A stretch of 64,000 nt of DNA from Parabacteroides goldsteinii (GTDB lineage: Bacteria > Bacteroidota > Bacteroidia > Bacteroidales > Tannerellaceae), in NCBI RefSeq assembly GCF_015550595.1, contig NZ_JADNBB010000026.1, positions 1-64,000 of the forward strand. The letters run 5' to 3'. The position numbers and the translations under genes are program-made. Shown one piece after another: positions 45,604 to 53,643 of the stretch. Under the pieces are notes generated by a model, which was given only the letters and a program-made list of their open reading frames with translations, did not search any database and was not told the DNA's origin. Numbering within the stretch: position 1 is the first letter of the stretch; each line of letters begins with the position of its first letter.

Positions 45604-46992
45604 TCATTTACACATCTCATTGATCACTGCGATCAACTCGCCACCTATCTCTTCGGCTTCTTTCATTGTATGGGCCTCTGCATAGATACGGATGATCGGT
45701 TCAGTGTTACTTTTGCGAAGGTGAACCCACTTATCCGGGAAGTCGATCTTTACACCGTCGATATCAGTAATATCATATTGAGCAAATTTCTCTTTTACCT
45801 TAGCTAAAATTGCATCCACATCGATCTCCGGAGTAAGCTGAACTTTCTGTTTAGAGATAAAATACGGAGGATAGCTGGCACGTAATTCGCTTGTTTTCAT
45901 TTTCTTCTTTGCCAGATGAGTCAGAAACAAAGCGATACCCACCAAAGCATCACGTCCATAATGGCTGGCCGGATAGATCACTCCCCCATTACCTTCACCA
46001 CCTATAACAGCATTGGTCGCTTTCATTTTGGCAACAACATTTACCTCCCCTACTGCAGCTGCATTATATTCACAACCGTGAGCACGCGTCACATCACGCA
46101 ATGCACGGCTTGAACTCAGATTGCTTACCGTATTACCCGGTGTATGGCTTAACACATAGTCAGCTACTGCAACCAAAGTATATTCTTCACCAAACATTTC
46201 ACCATCTTCACAGATAATAGCCAAACGGTCTACATCAGGATCGACAACGAAACCTACATCAGCTTTTGCATGCTTCATCAAATCTGAGATCTCAGTCAGG
46301 TTCTCAGGAAGAGGTTCCGGATTATGAGAGAAATTTCCATGAGGAGCGCAATGCAGTTTGAAAATCTCTTTCACACCCAAAGCATACAATAAATCCGGCA
46401 GAACAATACCACCTACGGAATTTACGGCATCAATAGCAACACGGAAATTAGCAGCTTTAATCGCTTCTACATCTACTAAGTCGAGATTGAGTACACTCTC
46501 GATATGTTTTTGTTTGTATGTATTGTCAACGATCACTTTTCCTAAATGATCGACATCAGCAAACTCAAAGCTTTCAGAAGCTGCAATTTCCAAAACTTCA
46601 GCACCTTCAGCCGCATTCAGGAATTCACCCTTTTCATTCAGCAGCTTCAATGCGTTCCATTGCTTCGGATTATGACTGGCAGTCAAAATAATACCGCCAC
46701 ACGCACCTTCCATGGCCACAGCTAATTCAGTAGTCGGAGTTGTTGCCAGATCGATATCGACCACGTCGAAACCCATTCCCGTAAGCGTACCTAAAACCAC
46801 CTGTTTTACCATCGGGCCGGAGATACGGGCATCACGTCCTACTACGATCTTGTTTGATGTTGCTTTTGTGCTTTTTCTAATGAAGGTTGCATAAGCTGCA
46901 ACAAACTTCACAATGGCTAACGGATTTAATCCGTCTTCCGGTGCTCCGCCTATTGTACCGCGAATACCGGAAATAGATTTAATAAGTGTCAT
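45604..46992 (-). CDS. glmM: Phosphohexose mutase, probably phosphoglucosamine mutase
   Basis: A 462-residue alpha-D-phosphohexomutase: active-site serine Ser106 in LTASHNPKQW, metal loop VVDPDVDRLA, sugar-binding loop GGEGNGGVIYP and C-terminal phosphate-binding loop RKSNTEPIIRIYAEA. It interconverts glucosamine 6- and 1-phosphate (cell-wall UDP-GlcNAc supply) or mannose/glucose phosphates. The EGNGG loop is unlike the EQSGH of bacterial GlmM, so the substrate is not certain. Nine bp after the DUF4827-like gene; an operon. Confidence 0.8.
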   Translation of the reverse strand: MTLIKSISGIRGTIGGAPEDGLNPLAIVKFVAAYATFIRKSTKATSNKIVVGRDARISGPMVKQVVLGTLTGMGFDVVDIDLATTPTTELAVAMEGACGGIILTASHNPKQWNALKLLNEKGEFLNAAEGAEVLEIAASESFEFADVDHLGKVIVDNTYKQKHIESVLNLDLVDVEAIKAANFRVAIDAVNSVGGIVLPDLLYALGVKEIFKLHCAPHGNFSHNPEPLPENLTEISDLMKHAKADVGFVVDPDVDRLAIICEDGEMFGEEYTLVAVADYVLSHTPGNTVSNLSSSRALRDVTRAHGCEYNAAAVGEVNVVAKMKATNAVIGGEGNGGVIYPASHYGRDALVGIALFLTHLAKKKMKTSELRASYPPYFISKQKVQLTPEIDVDAILAKVKEKFAQYDITDIDGVKIDFPDKWVHLRKSNTEPIIRIYAEAHTMKEAEEIGGELIAVINEMCK

Positions 46993-47000
46993 AAGTTAGA

Positions 47001-47591
47001 TTATTTTTCAAATGTATATCTTACCTTGCTAAAATAGACCGGAATATATTTACTCTGGAAATAGCCTCCAGAGGCCATTCGTTTGAAAGGAACGATCAAC
47101 CTTACAATAGCACCGTCTCCAACATGATATAAGCCCGTTGCCAACCCTTCACCGACAAATAAATCAGGATCATAATCTCTGTTTTCAGCAGCAGAAACAT
47201 TATAACCAAATATAAATTCGGTAGGGAATCCCCACCTATTATTAAATTCAGGAGACAAATTATCAACCATTAAATAAGCTGTATCGGAATCTAAAATTCC
47301 GTTCGCTTCAAATCGGCAAAAAACTTTTGTTTTCCCTAGTACTGCCCGTTCTCCATTTCCTGAATCTATCACGTTCAGATACACATCATTATCTAACTTC
47401 ACAAATTCATTCTCCTTAAAAACACCATCTGACGGATAGTTTTTAAGAATCTTAAATCCCTCATGATCAATCAACCGATCAATTGCTTTCCTTTCATCCT
47501 TCAAGCGCTCAGTATACGACTTCGTTTTATCGCACGATGCCACCAATAGAGCCACACACATAATCATCAGGATATAAAAACCTCTTTTCAT
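47001..47591 (-). CDS. DUF4827-like lipoprotein
   Basis: A 196-residue lipoprotein (lipobox LLVASC, Cys20). A helical N-terminal region (YTERLKDERKAIDRLIDHEGF) is followed by a beta-rich domain with an FKBP-like feel (GEGLATGLYHVGDGAIVRLIVPF ... YIPVYFSKVRYTFE). It resembles the Bacteroidales DUF4827 family, whose function is unknown. Co-transcribed with the downstream phosphohexose mutase gene; -7 box TACATTTG at 47621-47628 (minus). Confidence 0.75.
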   Translation of the reverse strand: MKRGFYILMIMCVALLVASCDKTKSYTERLKDERKAIDRLIDHEGFKILKNYPSDGVFKENEFVKLDNDVYLNVIDSGNGERAVLGKTKVFCRFEANGILDSDTAYLMVDNLSPEFNNRWGFPTEFIFGYNVSAAENRDYDPDLFVGEGLATGLYHVGDGAIVRLIVPFKRMASGGYFQSKYIPVYFSKVRYTFEK

Positions 47592-47620
47592 CTGTTATTC
47601 TTTAATGTATAAATGAGCGA

Positions 47621-47628
47621 CAAATGTA
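47621..47628 (-). promoter_or_regulatory. -7 promoter box (TACATTTG) of the DUF4827-glmM operon
   Basis: Matches TAnnTTTG on the minus strand, about 30 nt before the ATG at 47591. Confidence 0.55.
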
Positions 47629-47646
47629 AATAATATCCGCCACATC

Positions 47647-48696
47647 TTAGCCAAGTTTTTCTATTTCTTCTGTTTTATTAGGATTAAATTCTTTTAATCC
47701 TTTCTCAAAGACAGCTACAGCTTCTTCCAGAGAACCATGAAACTCTCCACCGGAAGCATTTTTATGGCCGCCGCCATTAAAATACTGGCAAGCAAATAAG
47801 TTACAGGGGAAATCTCCAACCGAGCGTAAAGAAACTTTAATATAATCTTTATCTTCACGAATAAAGACACTGAACGATACCCCTTCAATGCTCAACGGCA
47901 TATTCACAAAACCTTCCGTATCACCGGTTACATAGTTGAACCGGTCTAATTCAGCCTGTGAAAGCGTAATCAATGCAGCATGTTTTTCCGGGTAGATCTT
48001 CATCTTTTCATACAAGACGTAGCCTTGCATGCGAAGACGTGATTCTGAATAGACCTGAAAAACCTTACGGTAAATCAAATCTTTATCTATTCCTTTCTTT
48101 ATGAGTTCACCGATAATCGTATAAATTTCAGGCTTATTCGAATTATAGGTAAAAGAACCTGTATCCGTCATCATACCGGTATAAATACAAACGGCAGCCT
48201 CCTTGTTAAGCAGATCGAACATACCCATACGGCAAATAAAACGGAAAATCATTTCACTTGTAGACGACATTTCCGGATATGACATGGAAACCCTGCAAAA
48301 GTCGGCAGGATTCAGGTGATGATCGATCAAGACCTTACGTCCTTCCGCTGCGATAACAGCCGAAGCCATTTTCTCTATACGTTTAGGCTCGTTAAAGTCC
48401 AGACAAAAAATCACATCCGCATCATGGATTAGCTGCTCCGCAAATTCCGGATACTTTTCGTGTATCACAATATCCTTTGCTCCCGGCATCCATTTATAAA
48501 ATAATGGGAATTCATTGGGGACAACTACCGTTACATTATCTTTACCATAGGCTGTAAGGAAATGGTACAATCCCAAAGCTGAACCGAGGGCATCGCCGTC
48601 GGGAGTAACATGGGTCACAATAACAAAACTTTCGCCTTTCTCTACGTATTTCTTGGCTTTCTGAATTTTCTCTTCCTGAATGATTTTTGTAATCAT
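47647..48696 (-). CDS. nrnA: DHH-family oligoribonuclease / pAp phosphatase, NrnA-like
   Basis: 349 residues. DHH motifs in order: THVTPDGDALGSALG (about 29-43), CLDFNEPKR (about 98), the eponymous DHHLNPADF, MTDTGSFTY, and the DHHA1 signature FNGGGHKNASGGEF. These proteins degrade nanoRNA and dephosphorylate 3'-phosphoadenosine 5'-phosphate in the cytoplasm. It has its own -7 box TACCTTTG at 48718-48725 (minus). Confidence 0.9.
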   Translation of the reverse strand: MITKIIQEEKIQKAKKYVEKGESFVIVTHVTPDGDALGSALGLYHFLTAYGKDNVTVVVPNEFPLFYKWMPGAKDIVIHEKYPEFAEQLIHDADVIFCLDFNEPKRIEKMASAVIAAEGRKVLIDHHLNPADFCRVSMSYPEMSSTSEMIFRFICRMGMFDLLNKEAAVCIYTGMMTDTGSFTYNSNKPEIYTIIGELIKKGIDKDLIYRKVFQVYSESRLRMQGYVLYEKMKIYPEKHAALITLSQAELDRFNYVTGDTEGFVNMPLSIEGVSFSVFIREDKDYIKVSLRSVGDFPCNLFACQYFNGGGHKNASGGEFHGSLEEAVAVFEKGLKEFNPNKTEEIEKLG

Positions 48697-48717
48697 ATTT
48701 TATCTTGTTTACAAAGA

Positions 48718-48725
48718 CAAAGGTA
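48718..48725 (-). promoter_or_regulatory. -7 promoter box (TACCTTTG) of nrnA
   Basis: Matches TAnnTTTG on the minus strand, 22 nt before the ATG at 48696; it lies between nrnA and the comEC stop. Confidence 0.6.
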
Positions 48726-48741
48726 CTACTTTTTTTATGTT

Positions 48742-50025
48742 CTACACAGTAAAAAAACGTTCAATAAGCAAATCAAACAATATAAATAACAATAGAAGTA
48801 ACGAGGCGAATAAAAATCGTGGGCGCCGGGTTTGCAAAAACAACAGTAAAAAAAAGGCAACCCCATATCCCAAGATTGTCAGGAATAAATCAAGCTGAAA
48901 AGAAAAAGTTCCCCCCGGAACCTTACTAAAAGCATCTACGATCTGTAATAAAGTATGAGTCATTGTTTCCACAAGATGCTGAAGTAATTCATATCCAGGA
49001 AACCCGACCGGTAACATCAGCCAGATAAGCCCGGTCGGTATAAGAAAAGTTGCCAGCAAGGTTAATGGCAAGTTTGTACATAAAAAGACCAGGGAGAATT
49101 GCCGGAAATAATATAAGCAAAGCAATGTTGTTCCCGCTTGTGCAGACAATGTTACAGTTATCCACCCCCAGGGAGCAGCCAGAAGTGGATTTCTTACATC
49201 GATCAGCTTTTGAAGCCGGGGTTGCAGATACAAAATAGACAATACAGCCAGATAGCTTAACTGGAAACCGATATCGAATAAATAAAACGGATCAAACGCC
49301 AGCATACAAAATGCCGAAGCTGCCAATGTATTATAACCGTCAGTTCTTCGTCTCAGTGTTCTACCCGTCAGATACAACGTCAACATCAATCCGGCGCGGA
49401 TAGCAGAAGCTGCAAATCCGGTAATCAAGACAAAGCCCCAAAGCAAACTAATCGTCAATAAAAACTTCAGCCATCTATAAAAGGTATTTTTAGGGAAAAA
49501 GGAGAAAAACAAAGAAAGGAAACCGCAAACAATAGCCACATGAAAACCGCTTACAGCCAGCAGATGAGCAACTCCGGTTACCGAAAAACGTCTTTTTACA
49601 TCCCGACTCATTCCTTCCCGGTATCCCAGGGTAATCGTTGCCAGCACAGATTTTTCTTCATCCGATAAATGTAATCGTTCGAAAGGTTTCAATAAACGCT
49701 GCTGTTCTTGCCCAGCCAATTCTGAAGCAGAAGAAAAAGCCGGTCTTTCATCTCTATCCTGCCAATATGCCGTTTGTTGAATAGAAAAAGAGAGTAACAG
49801 TAAGAGAAATACCACTCCCCATACCCAACGAAACTCATAACTCCAATAGTTCTTTTCCAAACTGTATCTTGCTGCAATTTGAGAAAGTAGAATGATTAGT
49901 AAAGGGATAAGCATCAACAATAACGATAGAATACGGCAATCAAGGTAAACTTGCAATAAGATTCCGGTTATCCATATAAGAAGCGGCCTGATAAAAGGCC
50001 GCTTTTGTATTTCTTTTATTATCAT
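48742..50025 (-). CDS. comEC: Short ComEC/Rec2-family membrane protein
   Basis: 427 residues from ATG 50025 (an upstream ATG at 50052 is less likely, being close to the rpe stop). Multiple TM helices; the competence-domain core is clear: DEEKSVLATITLGYREGMSRDVKRRFSVTGVAHLLAVSGFHVAIVCGF, then FAASAIRAGLMLTLYLTGR. Two expected parts are missing: the OB-fold insert between the N-terminal helices and the core (only about 35 residues there), and the C-terminal metallo-beta-lactamase domain. ComEC normally forms the channel for single-stranded DNA uptake. The frame is clean, so this is a compact form, not a recent frameshift. Confidence 0.8.
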   Translation of the reverse strand: MIIKEIQKRPFIRPLLIWITGILLQVYLDCRILSLLLMLIPLLIILLSQIAARYSLEKNYWSYEFRWVWGVVFLLLLLSFSIQQTAYWQDRDERPAFSSASELAGQEQQRLLKPFERLHLSDEEKSVLATITLGYREGMSRDVKRRFSVTGVAHLLAVSGFHVAIVCGFLSLFFSFFPKNTFYRWLKFLLTISLLWGFVLITGFAASAIRAGLMLTLYLTGRTLRRRTDGYNTLAASAFCMLAFDPFYLFDIGFQLSYLAVLSILYLQPRLQKLIDVRNPLLAAPWGWITVTLSAQAGTTLLCLYYFRQFSLVFLCTNLPLTLLATFLIPTGLIWLMLPVGFPGYELLQHLVETMTHTLLQIVDAFSKVPGGTFSFQLDLFLTILGYGVAFFLLLFLQTRRPRFLFASLLLLLFILFDLLIERFFTV

Positions 50026-50060
50026 ACAAAGGTTGGTTTTGGTTGGTTGCAAATAAATCT

Positions 50061-50711
50061 CTACATATCTTTCAGTTCTTTTATCGTTCGTATCGGATCA
50101 GGAGAACTAAAAACAAAACTACCGGCAACCAGCACATCCGCACCGGCATCCACCAGCCGTTTCCCGGTTTCCAGATTTACGCCACCATCTACTTCTATCA
50201 GAGTTTCCAATCCTTTTTCCCGGATCATTTCTTTCAGGCGAGCTGTTTTATTTACAGAATGCTCAATAAAACGCTGTCCCCCGTAACCGGGATTGACCGA
50301 CATAAGCAATACCATATCGAGATCCTGGATAATATCCTCCAGCAAGCTGATCGGAGTATGCGGGTTTAACGTAACTCCCGCTTTCATTCCAGCTTCCTTT
50401 ATCGCCCCGATAGTACGATGCAAGTGTGTACTGGCTTCATAATGAACATTCATCATATAAGCTCCGGCCGCAGCCACTTCTTTTACAAACTTCTGGGGCT
50501 CGACAATCATCAGATGCACATCCATAGGCTTCTTAAGGATAGGCTTTACAGCCTCCAGTACCGGAAAGCCAAAAGAGATATTCGGAACAAATACCCCGTC
50601 CATAATATCCATATGCAACCAGTCCGCCTCACTGTTATTTATCATTTCTACTTCTTTTTGCAGGTTCAGAAAATCGGCAGCCAGCAAAGAAGGAGCAATC
50701 TTATGTTTCAT
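50061..50711 (-). CDS. rpe: Ribulose-phosphate 3-epimerase
   Basis: 216 residues from ATG 50711. A TIM barrel with family motifs IAPSLLAADFLNLQKEV, WLHMDIMDGVFVPNISFG (metal-binding His/Asp), VHLMIVEP, VNPGYGGQRF and EVDGGVN. It interconverts ribulose 5-phosphate and xylulose 5-phosphate. The upstream TTG-type start at 50732 is rejected because a TACCTTTG box occupies 50730-50737 (minus strand). Confidence 0.95.
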   Translation of the reverse strand: MKHKIAPSLLAADFLNLQKEVEMINNSEADWLHMDIMDGVFVPNISFGFPVLEAVKPILKKPMDVHLMIVEPQKFVKEVAAAGAYMMNVHYEASTHLHRTIGAIKEAGMKAGVTLNPHTPISLLEDIIQDLDMVLLMSVNPGYGGQRFIEHSVNKTARLKEMIREKGLETLIEVDGGVNLETGKRLVDAGADVLVAGSFVFSSPDPIRTIKELKDM

Positions 50712-50729
50712 AATTTCAAGTCTTTTATG

Positions 50730-50737
50730 CAAAGGTA
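50730..50737 (-). promoter_or_regulatory. -7 promoter box (TACCTTTG) of rpe
   Basis: Matches TAnnTTTG on the minus strand, about 19 nt before ATG 50711; fixes the rpe start. Confidence 0.6.
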
Positions 50738-50746
50738 CAAAAAAAA

Positions 50747-50778
50747 GAAAGAGAACACTATTACCGGTGTTCTCTTTC
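50747..50778 (-). terminator. Intrinsic terminator of the 60-residue gene
   Basis: A 12-bp perfect stem (50747-50758 with 50767-50778) followed on the minus strand by a long T run (A-rich on the plus strand at 50738-50746). It lies 10 bp past the stop at 50789 and just before the rpe promoter. Confidence 0.85.
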
Positions 50779-50788
50779 CTTCAATTTC

Positions 50789-50971
50789 TTAGTTCATCAC
50801 ATAACCACAAAACTCCGGCTGCAATGCGGGCTCTACATGATAGCTCCTCGCAAATTGAGAAAGGAAGTCAAGCGTCTGTTTACTCGGCGCATTTTTTCTC
50901 TCGTTCCGGTTCTTTTTAGTTTTATCCTTCAATTCATCCATACAATGAGTAGAAAATCTCTTCATAGGCAT
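50789..50971 (-). CDS. Small conserved-looking protein of unknown function
   Basis: 60 residues, rich in Lys/Asn/Arg in the first half (KDKTKKNRNERKN) and ending in LDFLSQFARSYHVEPALQ plus a short tail. The pattern of a basic disordered half and a short amphipathic helix resembles small proteins common in Bacteroidales. No signal peptide or TM. A near-perfect terminator 10 bp after the stop supports real transcription. ATG 50971 or ATG 50965 are equally possible. Function unknown. Confidence 0.6.
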   Translation of the reverse strand: MPMKRFSTHCMDELKDKTKKNRNERKNAPSKQTLDFLSQFARSYHVEPALQPEFCGYVMN

Positions 50972-51055
50972 CCCCTTTTTTATTCGTTTGATAATAAAAC
51001 GAGAGCAGTTTCTACTTATTGTACGAGTAGCAGATTATTTTTATCGGATAAAACA

Positions 51056-51137
51056 AATTGGCTCGCTTCGCGAACCCTAAATTAGAATTGGCTCACTTCG
51101 CGAACCCTAAATTAGAATTGGCTCGCTTCGCGAACCG
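51056..51137. repeat. 30-bp tandem repeat, 2.7 copies
   Basis: Copies at 51056-51085, 51086-51115 and 51116-51137 (partial), differing by one base. Each unit contains the palindrome TTCGCGAA. The array ends 1 bp before the stop of the ECF sigma gene, so the repeat forms its 3' untranslated region. Confidence 0.9.
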
Positions 51138-51138
51138 A

Positions 51139-51732
51139 TTATGCCAAAGATAATTCTATATGGTTTTCGTCAGCCATACGACGCATATTCAGAATAGCAT
51201 AACGCATACGTCCCAGTGCTGTATTAATGCTGACACCTGTAATATCGGCTATTTCTTTAAAACTCAAATCCTGGTAATAACGCATTTCCAGAACTTCACG
51301 CTGACTGTCGGGAAGATGTTTTACCAACTTCTTCACATCCGACAATACCTGATGGCGCACGATATTGTCTTCGATCGTTCCATCGCAAAGCTTGATATTA
51401 TTGAATAGATCAACTTCCACTTCATCGTTGGATACAGTATTTTCACTGCGTTCCTGACGGAAGTTGTCAATGATCAGATTATGTGCAATACGGGTGATCC
51501 ATGCTTTAAACTTACCGTTTTCTGTATAACGGCCTTGTTTAATAGTCATAATCACTTTCACAAAAGTTTCCTGAAAGATATCTTCCGTTAACTCTTTATT
51601 GCGGACTATAAAGTAAATATAGGAATGGATACTGCTCTTATGACGATTTAACAACACGTCAAAGGCGGTATTATTACCCTGTGCATAAAGGACAACCAGA
51701 TCTTCGTCTGTCATCGATTTTAAAGTCTTCAT
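51139..51732 (-). CDS. ECF-type RNA polymerase sigma factor (orphan)
   Basis: 197 residues with sigma region 2 (about 22-90: LLNRHKSSIHSYIYFIVRNKELTEDIFQETFVKV ... WITRIAHNLIIDNFRQ) and region 4 (about 130-185: LPDSQREVLEMRYYQDLSFKEIADITGVSINTALGRMRYA). No anti-sigma gene or SusC lies beside it, so it differs from the PUL2 sigma factor and is more like a housekeeping or stress ECF factor of Bacteroidales. Monocistronic; the tandem repeat lies directly 3'. Confidence 0.9.
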   Translation of the reverse strand: MKTLKSMTDEDLVVLYAQGNNTAFDVLLNRHKSSIHSYIYFIVRNKELTEDIFQETFVKVIMTIKQGRYTENGKFKAWITRIAHNLIIDNFRQERSENTVSNDEVEVDLFNNIKLCDGTIEDNIVRHQVLSDVKKLVKHLPDSQREVLEMRYYQDLSFKEIADITGVSINTALGRMRYAILNMRRMADENHIELSLA

Positions 51733-51872
51733 TACTTCTGTATTTTATAGTTTCTTGAGTAATGTTTATGCTATAGGCAATGAGGTTTTAAATGTTATAC
51801 AATTTTGTTTTCGAAAACAAAAGAACAAAAAGTATTTTAAACAGGCAAACTTTTCTGTTACTTTTACATAAA

Positions 51873-51915
51873 AATGTCCCCTGTCCATACCTTTTATGTA
51901 CGAACAGGGGACATT
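51873..51915 (-). terminator. Terminator of the OmpP1/FadL-like gene
   Basis: A 12-bp perfect stem (51873-51884 with 51904-51915), followed by T-rich sequence on the minus strand, 18 bp after the stop at 51934. Confidence 0.75.
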
Positions 51916-51933
51916 TGCTAACAAACTATATTT

Positions 51934-53556
51934 TTAAAACTTATAGCCCAAAGTTAAAGCGACCTGAGTCGTTTTTGTCTTTAATGAAGCAGGATCGGAT
52001 TTAACAAATACCTCCCCATTCGGCAAATATGTACTTGGGAATGCATAAGCATCTTCCTTATATTCACGATATACACATGCCAAATCTGCATAAAAGCTAG
52101 GAGTAAAACGATAACCAAGGCCAATAGAGTAAGAATTTGTTCCTTTATCGACGGTATAATTAGGAACCGTTCCAACAACTCCTACTGCTGTCTGATAATA
52201 TTCTCCTGCATGTTCTCCGCTATCATGTATTGGTGAAATTCCATTTTTAACATGATCCTTCATCGGAGAAGTTCTCCATAATGTACCGGCACGAACAGAG
52301 AACTGAGGGGTTATCTTTACTTCTGCCCCGACCTTCAATGTCCCAGACATACCAAAATCCTTCTTTATATCATCAGTACCCTGCAAGTCGTATCCATCCA
52401 AATCGTTCAGATTCATTCTCTTATAATTAGTCAATTCATAATCGACACTTACCAGGAAGTTTTTACCGACACCGGCTGCACTGAATATCCAACGATCCGG
52501 TGTACGCATATGATAACTACCCGACTGATACTCAGGTGTTTCATGAGGTTTATCTCCCCAAGATATATCATTTATATATGTTTGAGCCGAGCCATGAAAA
52601 TAATCTGTTAATTTATACCACGTCGGAGAATTATAAGCAACCCCAAAGCGTAAAAAATCAGTTGGACGAACAATAGCCCCCAGATTAAAAGCATAACCGG
52701 TTCCAGATGTAGTAAGTCCGTTATCCAACCATGCATAAGTTGTTGTAGTAAAGTCTTCAGTATATTTTGTAGACAGACTATAATCCATATCGGTAATAGC
52801 AACTGTTGCTCCTAAAAAAAAGCGATCAGAGATATTCGTCGCAAATGAAAAGTTGTACTGTCCGATCGACCCTTTTTCATTCACCTGTAAATCCACATTC
52901 TGTGGGCTATAAGCCTCCCAACCGTTAGCTCCCTGCTTTCCAAAAGAAGAATGATATTCTTTTCCTCCTTGTTGATAAGGTTCAAAAAAGCCAGCTTCAT
53001 ATCCTAAAGTCGATAGCCAAGGTACGCGACTGTCAAAATAAGGATCATAATTATTAGTAAGAATCAAATCTCCTTCACTAATACCAGACGTTAGATCAGC
53101 CATATAGTCAGCCAACGAATAGGCCTGCGCCCCACTCATTCGATAATTACGGTTAAAACTCTTTACGCGATTATAAGAAACACCCAGGTTCCACCCCACA
53201 ATACCTTCATCATTTCCGGTCGGGAAGTAACCGACATAAGCAATGTTGTCAAAGTTAAACCTTGTCTTGCTCTCATCCGCTTTCGAACCGTTCCAGTTCG
53301 TGTTGGCCTTTATTGACGAAAGACTTATCGTAGTTACGACTTCCGAACTACGATATATCCCCAACCCTGCAGGGTTAGTAGACATAGACGATATATCCCC
53401 ACCTAATGCTCCAAAAGCTCCACTCATGCCCAGATAACGGGCAGTCCCGTTCAGGTCGGTCTGAGACATTCTGTATGCATCCATTTCACCTTGTGCATAT
53501 GCGACACCACCGGCCAGGAAAAATGCCGATATAAATAAGCACGCTACTCTTTTCAT
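51934..53556 (-). CDS. OmpP1/FadL-family outer-membrane transport protein
   Basis: 540 residues with a signal peptide (GVAYAQG, about residue 22). The mature N terminus has the FadL-type hatch signature: QTDLNGTARYLGMSGAFGALGGDISSMSTNPAGLGIYRSSE. Alternating beta strands follow to the C-terminal Phe (VALTLGYKF). FadL-like barrels move hydrophobic compounds such as fatty acids across the outer membrane; the Bacteroidales members are often labelled hemin receptors without firm proof. Monocistronic, with a terminator behind. Confidence 0.88.
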   Translation of the reverse strand: MKRVACLFISAFFLAGGVAYAQGEMDAYRMSQTDLNGTARYLGMSGAFGALGGDISSMSTNPAGLGIYRSSEVVTTISLSSIKANTNWNGSKADESKTRFNFDNIAYVGYFPTGNDEGIVGWNLGVSYNRVKSFNRNYRMSGAQAYSLADYMADLTSGISEGDLILTNNYDPYFDSRVPWLSTLGYEAGFFEPYQQGGKEYHSSFGKQGANGWEAYSPQNVDLQVNEKGSIGQYNFSFATNISDRFFLGATVAITDMDYSLSTKYTEDFTTTTYAWLDNGLTTSGTGYAFNLGAIVRPTDFLRFGVAYNSPTWYKLTDYFHGSAQTYINDISWGDKPHETPEYQSGSYHMRTPDRWIFSAAGVGKNFLVSVDYELTNYKRMNLNDLDGYDLQGTDDIKKDFGMSGTLKVGAEVKITPQFSVRAGTLWRTSPMKDHVKNGISPIHDSGEHAGEYYQTAVGVVGTVPNYTVDKGTNSYSIGLGYRFTPSFYADLACVYREYKEDAYAFPSTYLPNGEVFVKSDPASLKTKTTQVALTLGYKF

Positions 53557-53586
53557 CGTTTCTGTTTATTTCTAATACCTTAAATA

Positions 53587-53620
53587 TATAAGGGCTCTAG
53601 TACGCATACCGGCCCTTATA
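53587..53620 (-). terminator. Hairpin downstream of the Ser/Arg-rich protein gene
   Basis: A 9-bp perfect stem (53587-53595 with 53612-53620) followed by AT-rich DNA on the minus strand, in the 87-bp gap before the FadL-like gene. Confidence 0.55.
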
Positions 53621-53643
53621 TTATAATTATATTATCTCTCTCA

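Noticed and set aside
49981-50004. Terminator for rpe
   Set aside because: An 8-bp hairpin exists, but it lies within the first codons of comEC and has no T run on the minus strand.
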